Under the pieces are notes generated by a model, which saw only the letters and a list, made by a program, of their open reading frames with translations, was not told where the DNA came from and did not search any database. From Arabidopsis thaliana (lineage: Eukaryota; Streptophyta; Magnoliopsida; Brassicales; Brassicaceae): a stretch of 64,000 nt of DNA. This document shows, in pieces, positions 55,442-64,000 of this stretch. The stretch's first letter is position 1. Every line of letters starts with the position of its first letter. The DNA lies in the NCBI RefSeq assembly GCF_000001735.4, contig NC_003071.7, forward strand, positions 17,893,443 to 17,957,442, read 5' to 3'. A program made the translations under genes and the position numbers.

Positions 55442-58400
55442 ATGAAGAAAGTCTTCGGACAAACTGTTAGAGACCTGTAAGTATTTTCGTACCCGAAATT
55501 TAATGATATTCTCAATCTGTGTGTGGTTTATTTCTTTTTTCATTGACGGGATGCTTCATTTTATGTTCCATTTATTCAGTAAGAGAGAGGTCAACAAGAA
55601 AGTGCTCAAAGTTCCTGGAGTAGAACAGAAGGTAATGGATGCTCTTAGCTTCTTCTCTCTTTTTCTTCTTATCAGAAATTCTTCCGCAGCAGAGATTTAG
55701 ATACTGTTTTCCATTTTTATGCTTGAGTTTATCAATTTCTTTATTTGTTTCTAAAAGGCTTTTATAAATAGAGAGCTTATCTTGGTTGCATTCATCGTCT
55801 TGCTAAACAATGTAAAGCGAGATATCCAACTTTCTCTTATCTTGTTTTGTCTGTGCTTTCTCTTATTCAGGTTCTAGATGCTACTAGTAATGAGCCATGG
55901 GGTCCACATGGATCACTTCTTGCTGATCTTGCGCAAGCTTCCAGAAATTAGTAACTACGACCACCTTCCAACTTGCTATATTTTGCTGCGATTTTGGACA
56001 TTGCACAGGAATTATAAAAACATGTTACTTCTATTTCAGTCATGAATATCAGCTGATCATGGTGGTCATATGGAAACGCCTTAGCGACACCGGAAAAAAC
56101 TGGCGGCATGTCTATAAGGTAAACAATATTATTGTCTTGCTGGCTTAATTTGTGTTGAATTTCTGTAGCAGTGACTAAAGTATTTCATGCTGTTTACCTC
56201 TTCTCTCTCCCCTTCAGGCTTTGACAGTTTTGGAGTACATGGTAGGCCATGGATCAGAACGTGTTATAGACGAGATTAGAGAACGTGCATATCAAATTTC
56301 GGTAATGACTACCTTGAGTACATTATTTTGGAAGTATTCAACATCAAGAGAATCCTTTAGTGCTATATCTCAGTAGTTGACTATCTTACTTGTATATATG
56401 TCTATTTTCCTTGTGGCAGACATTGTCCGATTTTCAGTATATTGATTCCGGTGGTAGAGATCAAGGAAGCAATGTTAGGAAGAAATCACAGAGCCTGGTG
56501 GCTTTGGTGAATGACAAGGAAAGAATAGCTGAAGTCAGACAGAAGGCTGCTGCTAATAGAGATAAGTAAGTTTGCTTGTCATTGTATCTTTCTGGAACTG
56601 GTGGATAGTTTTCTCTCTGTGTGAGTCTCGGTGGACACTCGTTTGATTTCTTGTTGCTAGTGGCTTACAATTGTTATTATGCTTCTCGGTAGTCTATTAA
56701 TTGGTAGTACTGGCACTTTAACTGTATTAGCTTCTGAATTTTGAAAGTTTTTATCTCGAGAAAAAAAAATGACATGTCTTTTGGTTCATTCAAAATATGC
56801 TGAACATATCAACCTACATTATTTTACAACAGGTATCGCAGCTCAGCACCAGGTGGGATGTATAAGCCTTCAGGCGGATATGGGGATAAATATGATTACG
56901 GAAGCCGGGATGAAGAGCGAAGTAGTTATGGAAGAGAAAGAGAATATGGTTACAGAGATGATGATAGAAATAGTCGTGATGGAGATCGTCATTCCAGGGA
57001 CTCTGAAGACCGGTATGGGAGAGATGGTAATAGGGATGATGATTACAGGGGAAGGAGCAGAAGTGTTGATAACTATGGGTCACGAGGTAGGAGTTCGGAA
57101 AGAGAGCGGGAGGATGATGGCCATTCTTCATCACGGTATGTTAAATTTCAAGTCGCCTAAATCCTGAAATAAAAAAGGAAGGGGAAAATTTTGAAGATTA
57201 TCAACTCCATTTGGATAGAATATTTTTATTTTGAATACTAGCGTAGATGTCCTTGATTTTAAAAATCATTTCGAACCGCAATCTTCTTAGTCTAGTTCCA
57301 TTTTCAAATTTTAAATGGATACACTCCTTTTTGTCCTGTAGGGGCAGTGGTGCTCGAGCTGATGATAATTCTCAGGATGGGAGGTAATTTCTGATAAATT
57401 TCTACTGAAGTTTAGGCATTCTTTTATTGTATGACAACTCATCTCACCTTCTTTCGGGATTATAATGGTAGAGGGGGGCTCCAGAGGAAGTTTTCTGAAC
57501 AAAATATTGGCGCTCCACCCAGTTATGAAGAAGCTGTCAGTGATTCACGCAGCCCTGTATATAGTGAAAGGTGATCATTTTCTGCTTTGAAAATTGAAAG
57601 CTACCTTGGTTTTTATTGGTGCTGATGAATCTTTCTATGCCAGGGATGGTGGGGAGACCCCACAAGTTACCGCTCCAGGAGCTGCTTCTCCTCCTCCCCC
57701 ACAAGTTGCTGCTCCAGAGGCTGCTTCTCCTCCAACTGGAACCAACACAGCCAATACAACTGCTACTTTTGTTAATGAATCACCTTCTCAGAAAGTTGAG
57801 ACTTTCGATGAATTTGATCCACGCAGTGCGTTTTCAGGTACAGAATACTCAAACTCTTGCAATTCTTTAGTTGTATCTTGAGATATTTTCTTAGTTTTTC
57901 AAACTCCTCGGCAGCATAGAGATTACATGAAAATCTTTAATCAATAACTATAACTAATTCAGTAAATGTTTCAAGGCTTAGTTGGAGGGTGTATGATTGT
58001 ATTCTCATGTCTGTATGGTATATTTCTATCCCATTAAACTCTGCTTGTTCTGAGTGTGGCCGTTGTGTTCCTTTACTTTTCCAGCTGGCCCTCCAGCATA
58101 TGCATCTACAGATGGTGTTACAGCTCCTCCAACTGTGACTTCTATGTCTGCCCCTACCACCTCAAACAGTGTTGAGATGGACTTGCTTGGTTCCCTTGCA
58201 GACGTATTTTCATCAAACGCATTGGCCATTGTACCAGCTGATTCTATCTATGTTGAAACCAATGGACAAGCAAACGCTGGTCCAGCTCCATCGTTTTCTA
58301 CATCTCAGCCATCAACTCAGGTATATACACTGAGCTTGGAGTATGAAGATTATGATGGTTTCCTATGATTATTGATGACTGTTGTTTGGATTATGCAGTC

Positions 58401-59825
58401 ATTTGATGACCCATTTGGTGACTCTCCTTTCAAGGCCTTCACTTCTACTGACACCGACTCAACCCCACAGCAGAATTTTGGAGCTTCTTTCCAGCCACCA
58501 CCTCCAGCCTTCACTTCAGAGGTCTCACATCCTGATACTGCTCATAACTTTGGCTTTGGGGACTCATTTTCCGCCGTTGCCAATCCTGATCCTGCTTCTC
58601 AGAATGTGCAACCTCCATCGAACTCACCAGGTTTTCCTCAAGAGCAATTTGCTACATCTCAGAGTGGTATTGATATCCTCGCTGGCATTCTCCCACCATC
58701 TGGACCTCCAGTACAATCGGGTCCCTCAATACCAACATCTCAATTTCCTCCCAGTGGAAACAACATGTACGAGGGATTTCATTCTCAGCCGCCGGTATCT
58801 ACAGCTCCAAACCTGCCTGGACAAACTCCATTTGGACAAGCTGTTCAACCATATAACATGGTTCCTCATTCTCAAAATATGACTGGAGCCATGCCATTTA
58901 ATAGTGGAGGCTTCATGCACCAGCCGGGCTCACAAACTCCTTACTCTACCCCAAGTGGACCAGCTGGTCAGTTCATGGCACACCAAGGTCATGGAATGCC
59001 GCCATCCCATGGTCCACAACGAACTCAATCCGGACCTGTTACTCTGCAAGGGAACAACAATGTCATGGGAGACATGTTCTCGCAAGCTACGCCCAACTCC
59101 TTGACGTCATCATCATCTCATCCAGATCTCACACCTTTAACAGGAGCAATTGAGATTGTTCCTCCGCCTCAGAAAAAGTTTGAGCCAAAATCATCAGTCT
59201 GGGCAGACACGTTGAGCAGGGGGCTTGTTAACTTTAACATATCTGGATGTAAGATAGATTTCACCATACCATTTAAGGAAAAAAAAACGTCTTTAGCAAA
59301 CTTTCTAACATTGTTTTTGTTTTTCTACTTATCGCAGCTAAAACAAATCCATTGGCAGACATAGGAGTTGACTTCGAGGCGATCAACAGGAGAGAGAAAC
59401 GGCTGGAGAAACAAACAAACACACCAGCAACATCGACTATCAATATGGGTAAAGCCATGGGATCAGGCACTGGCTTAGGGCGTTCTGGTGCAACTGCTAT
59501 GAGACCTCCACCTAATCCAATGACAGGCTCTGGCATGCCCATGGGCGGAGGAATGGGTGTTGGTAGCTACGGAGGTATGAACCAGAACCAACCCATGGGT
59601 ATGGGTATGGGGGCCGGAATGAACCAAAACCAACCGATGGGTATGGGAATGGGACCCGGCATGAACATGAACATGAACATGGGAGGATATGGCCAAGGCT
59701 ATCCGATGCAACCACAAAACCCAGGGATGGTACCTAGCCCAAACATGCCTGGCAATAACTACAATCCGATGATGGGTCAAGGTGGTTACAACCCTCAACA
59801 ATCCTATGGTGGTGGATACCGGTAA
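55442..59825 (+). CDS. EPSIN2: Epsin-type ENTH clathrin adaptor EPSIN2
   Basis: Endocytic/TGN adaptor that binds phosphoinositides through ENTH and clathrin, adaptors and SNAREs through its tail. Thirteen exons: 55442-55476, 55580-55631, 55871-55950, 56040-56118, 56218-56301, 56420-56565, 56833-57135, 57342-57383, 57472-57570, 57644-57837, 58085-58320, 58399-59248, 59338-59825; 2688 nt, 895 aa. The ENTH domain spans about residues 15-150 ([32 protein letters not shown]). An Arg/Asp/Ser-rich, Gly-containing linker (about 165-265) follows. The disordered tail has DPF-type motifs ([11 protein letters not shown]) and ends in a Met/Gly/Asn-rich tract (NQPMGMGMG repeated). No UIM seen, as usual in plant epsins. 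Confidence 0.94.
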
Positions 59826-60276
59826 GATCAAGCCAAACATGATGCACTTGACTTCATTCGTGTAATCAAGAATACGCTCGCCTGTGCTTTTTCTTTACTC
59901 TGGGATATGTAATATCAGTCGATAAAAGTACTCAGGTTACATTATTCATCCAGGCAACACGGCTCCACGAATTTTCTTCTCTGTTTGTTCTTGCCTTACT
60001 CGTCACTCATCATTCATTTTTATTTTTTTCTGGTTTGGACCAAATTGAGAGCTTGTTGTGAAATTTGTACCAGTGTGAGAGTGGCAAACCTTGCTCGGGT
60101 CTGCCCTTTTTTTGTTATATGCATATAATTTGATATATACACATTCACTTCTATTTCTTTATTTTGAAGATGTGTAATACATTTCTCATTCACGGAACAA
60201 ATAAAATCTTTACATTTTTGTATTCTCTTTTTAAATGTTTCCCGGCTGTATTTACTTTTTCTTCACTAGGTGTGTG
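59826..60276. other. Convergent 3' region between EPSIN2 and the PEP-mutase-like gene
   Basis: Holds both 3' UTRs. T-rich, no other feature seen. Confidence 0.55.
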
Positions 60277-62332
60277 TCATTCTAGAAAGACTTGGATTCT
60301 GTCACCTGCAGTGTCTTTAAAATCTAACAAAATTTTCCCTCCGACCTCATCTGCTGCATCGTCCATCAATTGCTTCAAGTTCACGCCTCCTAAAGCTGCG
60401 AATTTTTTGAGGATCTGTCAATAACTATGCCTAAGAAAACTGAAACAGAATAAGAGAGACTTAGGAGTTTTTGAATACCTGGAACAATGTTTGTGACACC
60501 TTCCAAGAATCCGGCCTGTTCCAACCATAAGACAAGTTTTGCATCAGCTCAGATAAAACACGAAAAATGGCCCTCGAAAGTGGACTTACCGGAATTCTGA
60601 CATCGAGTTTCTCAAACCCATCGCGTCCGATGATTTTGATCCTCAAAGATCGTGACCAGATCCGCGAAAAGGGGTTTCTTGGTTCATTATAAACCTCAGG
60701 TGTTATGACTTCAACAATCAGGTCCTCTCTCTGTTCTGGATCATCTTTAGCCACCCGTTGATTACGATAGACGCTACTGCTGCTCACTTCTTGAAAAGGA
60801 TAAAACATATATTTAGTTATTGATTTGACATTTCCCAAAGATGTTACAACTGAAAACTTCCATGTCTCACCTCTATCTGATGACGAGGTAGCGTACCGCT
60901 TCTCTTCTTCCTCGTAAGTGTCAAAACCAAGAATCTCTCCAATTTCTTCTAAAGACGCCATGCTTCCTGGTGGAGGAATTCGCCCACCCTTGATTGCCAA
61001 TAGAGCGTCCTGCAAGTGTTCCACATAGTTCTTAAGTCTCTTTGCCACCACAGTGAAGTCAACACATTATTGGCAGAAACAGAAAGATTGTGACCTGCAT
61101 TGCTTGAATAGATACTCCAATCAATGAAATTGGATACGCCACTAGCTTATATCCAATCTCTTCTAGCTCCAGCGGGTTTAGAATTGGAATTTTTCCTCCG
61201 CTTTCAAGCATATTAGCCTACACAGACCACAAAAATGTATCTTCGTATCTCCAGGGAATATATCAAGATACAGAAAGAGTAGTTTCCGGCGCAAAGTGAA
61301 GTTACCAATTTAGGAACTAGTGGATAGACATTGCAGAATGCTTTCATCTCTTCTCTAGAAACAAGAGAATCAACGGAGAGAACATCAGCTCCAGCATCTG
61401 TAAAAGCTCTTGCCCTAATGAGTGATTCCTCCAGAGATATCGCTTCACGGGAATCAGTTTGAGCTACAATTACAATGTCCGAATCACACTCTCTACGTGC
61501 ATCAACCGCAGCTTTAACACGCATCACTGCTTCCTCTCTAGAAACCACTCTTCTCTCACTCTTAGTATTTTCACAACAAACTTCATCATTGATGATAATT
61601 CCTGCAAAGCCAGCTTTAATATATCCTTTGACGGTTCTCTTAACATTCATGGCATTACCGTATCCATTGCCACCGTCTCCAATCACCGGAATTGATACAG
61701 ATTGAGTAATTTGTTGACCTTGATCAACCATTTCTCCATAAGAAATTAGACCCTTATCCGGTAAACCAAGCCGAGACGCTGAAATCGAGAACCCTATTTG
61801 CATAAACAGATTCGAGTAAGTAATCATAGCAAAACATACTCCTTATCAGATTCAGTGAAGCTAAAAAACTGTAAAGTCTTCAACTTTATGGAGAACACAA
61901 TCAACAACAGTAGACGATCAAATTCACAATAACCAGATACAAATTGTGAAGAATTGGTTTAGCAAAAATTAATCAGTGATGGATTTATAAATCATTACCA
62001 GAGGTGATACAGTAAGGAAACCCAGCTCGTTCGATGAGTTTGGCACTAAGAGCATCGAAGCAACATGGACCCTGAAGAACACCAGGGGATTGCATAATAT
62101 TCCTTAGCTTCTTCGCCGGAGAAGATGGAAGTTTCGCGTTTCCCGATTCATCGGAAACTACGGTGGAGTTAACGGCGCCACGAAATCGTCTTGAGACAGA
62201 GAAGGGGTTCGCAAATAATTCTCCGACGGTTTGTGTGAAAGAAGAAGAGGCAGAAGAAGGGAAAAAACTCGATTTGGATTGTTTATGAAGAATTCGAGGA
62301 GGAGAAGAGCTGCAAAAGCTAAGTGCCGCCAT
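60277..62332 (-). CDS. PEP mutase / isocitrate lyase superfamily protein, probable pseudoenzyme (At2g43180)
   Basis: Plastid-targeted member of the PEP mutase/isocitrate lyase family. Exons (minus): 62332-61999, 61793-61306, 61217-61095, 61009-60871, 60789-60479, 60414-60277; 1533 nt, 510 aa. Other splice forms are likely. Residues 1 to about 70 are a Ser-rich transit peptide. The barrel begins near LQGPCCFDALSAKLIERAGF and keeps the frame SASRLGLPDKGLISYGEMVDQG. Active-site positions are altered: GDGGNGYG (150-157) where relatives have GDGDNGYG; IIND (178-181) for a usual LED; the PKxCGH loop reduced to VCCEN (183-187); and AQTD (222-225) for ARTD. A further domain of about 210 residues follows the barrel. 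It shares a divergent promoter with POP4. Confidence 0.87.
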
Positions 62333-62777
62333 TGAAGCCTTGAAGGATTCACTTCTGTTCGGTAAAAGAAAGAAACAGAAATTGATCAAAAGAAAGAAGT
62401 TGGACAAACCGAAACAACAAGAACCAGACCGAACCAGATTTAATAATTAAAAAAAAAAAAAACCATGTCACGTGAGCTTTTTTAGGGTTCACGTGATCAT
62501 CTCTATCGTCGAAATACAAGCGGCGGACTTCAAAATCATAACTTTTTTCTTCGCTCCTCTCTTAGCATCGCCGTGAATCGTTGGTCTCAGTTTCTCCGTC
62601 CATCTTTGATTCGTCGATCCGTAAGCATCTATTCAGTTTCATGTCTTTTGTTCTAAACTTTTTGGTTTGATTGGGGTTTTACCTTTGGTTAATTAAAGCT
62701 TTCTAGATTCTTAGTGTTTGGATTGAATTCTGTAAGGTTTGGTAAAACTATACCAGGTTAGTTGCTATCTAGCTGCA
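62333..62777. promoter_or_regulatory. Bidirectional promoter with twin G-boxes and telo-box
   Basis: Only 445 bp separate the two start codons. CACGTG occurs at 62469-62474 and 62490-62495, 21 bp apart, with TTAGGGTT (telo-box reverse complement) at 62482-62489 between them. The POP4 leader follows, with a probable 5' UTR intron from about 62621 (CC/GTAAGC) to 62756 (CCAG/G). Confidence 0.6.
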
Positions 62778-63911
62778 ATGGGTACAGAGACGGTTGTGCA
62801 TGATCAGGCAAGATGGGCAATGGCTGCAATGGAACGAAGGCTTGCTGTTGCAAAAGCTCAGCTTCTTCAACAACAACAACAGAAGAATGAGAAAGATAAG
62901 AAGGGGACTTCTGATGTAGATGTCTCTATGAAAGAATCTCATCAAGCTGATTCACTGCCTACTCCCTCAAAGACATCAATTAAAAAAGGTTTGATGGTTG
63001 AGTATAAACGAAGAATGATTCTCTCTAGCAACTCTTTATTGAACTCTGATTGTCATGGGAATTTGGTTTTGTAGTAGATCCCAAGGATGATGATTCTGTT
63101 GCATATACAAAGTTGTCCCATCCCGTTGATGAGAATCTGCTGGCAACCAATGTTAAGGTATATTCAGATTCTTGAGGAGAACGAAGCTCGGCCTTCTTCT
63201 GTATGATAGATAAGATTGCTCAATGTGTGTGTTTTTTTGTGATTCAGTTTTCTAGTGCAAAGGGAACTATAGTAGACAAGGTTTTGCATAACCTTCTTCG
63301 AAGCGGTGACTCTGCTCAAAAGTACTTGCAAGGTACTAAAAGTGTGAAGCTGGATAACTATATCCTTCTTGATAATTTTGTACAGTCACGGTCTTCGGCC
63401 TCTGGTTCTAAAAAGGCATCACAGAAGGATTCAAAACGTTCTAAAAGCCGTATGTCTATGAAGCGACTCAAGAAATCTGGTGCTTTGCATATCCCTAAAG
63501 ATCTCCAAAAGTGAGTTCTTTATATTTTTTTTTTTTTTTTTTGCTGTCATATAGATTGAACTGGCTCAGCCTATGCATCTGAGTCTATTATTTTGGTATT
63601 CTTAATAAAGTTTAAGTGATTACTTGTTCACTTGTGTTTGAGTGCAGGTTTGATTTGTTTAAGCCAATGCATGGTATGTGGGAAAGTTACATGATGAAAC
63701 TCATCAAGGTGACCGGGTAAGCTACTTATCTGATTACCGAAATACTGATTCAAACTATGTGCTTTCTATAAGGACGAAACTGATGGGAGTAATCTAGTAT
63801 ACACAATCATTTTAAGCTTGGTCATCATTCTTAGACAATTTACTTTTTGCAGGAAGATTCAATTATCTTTAACTCTTCTCTCAGCAGATCTTCATGGTGC
63901 TTTCATGTTTG
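62778..63911 (+). CDS. POP4: RNase P/MRP subunit POP4 (p29), 5' part (gene runs off the window)
   Basis: Protein subunit of nuclear RNase P and RNase MRP, which process tRNA 5' ends and pre-rRNA. Exons in view: 62778-62988, 63075-63157, 63248-63510, 63648-63716 and 63853-63911; the window ends in the next intron. The N-terminus (to about 95) is charged with a Gln run near residues 34-38. A Lys/Ser-rich basic patch (SGSKKASQKDSKRSKSR) precedes the conserved part FDLFKPMHGMWESYM, then LLSADLHGAFMF, which begins the Rof/p29 Sm-like barrel. In yeast and human this subunit binds the RNA directly. Identification from gene order and motif. Confidence 0.88.
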
Positions 63912-64000
63912 GTAATCCTTCATTCTTTCACAAATCTGTAGTACTAGGATATGATCTTTTGTCTCTCACTCACTTTCCAAAACTTAACTTCTCTGTACGC

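Noticed and set aside
60549..60589. Intron of about 42 nt (GTAAGT to CTGAG) in the fifth exon of the PEP-mutase-like gene
   Set aside because: Too short for plant splicing, and the read-through frame (VSPLSRAIFRVLSELMQNLSYG) is protein-like and joins cleanly to the last exon. A shorter isoform using this donor with another acceptor remains possible.

Overview
The window is plant nuclear DNA and I read it as Arabidopsis thaliana chromosome 2, or a very close relative. The signs are short GT/AG introns, AT-rich intergenic DNA, chloroplast transit peptides, an extensin, a pectin methylesterase with a pro-region, RABA and bHLH families, and predicted proteins whose lengths match Arabidopsis ones I remember (NPG1 704 aa, SPPL3 540, P4H1 283, PME16 518, PRN2 321, EPSIN2 895). 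The gene order agrees with my memory of the At2g43020 to At2g43190 interval. Locus numbers come from recall, not from a search.

Layout, left to right: the 3' end of PAO2 (+), plastid ribosomal protein uL3c (+), NPG1 (-), a 3-kb AT-rich spacer, PME16 (+), a 5-kb spacer with a degenerate tandem repeat, IBH1 (+), SPPL3 (-) divergent from P4H1 (+), two tandem isopropylmalate isomerase small-subunit genes (+), a CMS1-like ribosome-biogenesis gene (+), a 3-kb spacer, PRN2 (+), RABA5C (-), BHLH129 (-), a gene-poor stretch of about 10 kb, an extensin (+), EPSIN2 (+), a PEP-mutase/isocitrate-lyase-family protein (-) and, divergent from it, the 5' part of POP4 (+), which runs off the right edge. Exon borders were set by hand from splice consensus and reading-frame continuity. 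For most genes the summed exon length is an exact multiple of three.

The most interesting signal is inside the third intron of the CMS1-like gene. A tandem repeat of about 160 bp occurs there four times. Each unit holds a complete box C/D snoRNA outline: a short terminal stem, box C, box D and a D' box. All four share one 14-nt guide directly upstream of box D. From memory that guide is perfectly antisense to a segment of plant 25S rRNA. A ribosome-assembly gene would thus host a four-copy intronic snoRNA cluster, and its promoter carries site II and telo-box elements typical of that regulon.

Other notable points: the PEP-mutase-like protein has lost several hallmark active-site residues at once and looks like a pseudoenzyme; NPG1 has a GC-AG intron; a 750-bp segment in the gene-poor region is bounded by 31-bp inverted repeats; twin G-boxes flank a telo-box in the POP4 divergent promoter; the PME16 pro-region lacks the first PMEI disulfide pair. 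I saw no tRNA, rRNA, CRISPR array or intact transposon.
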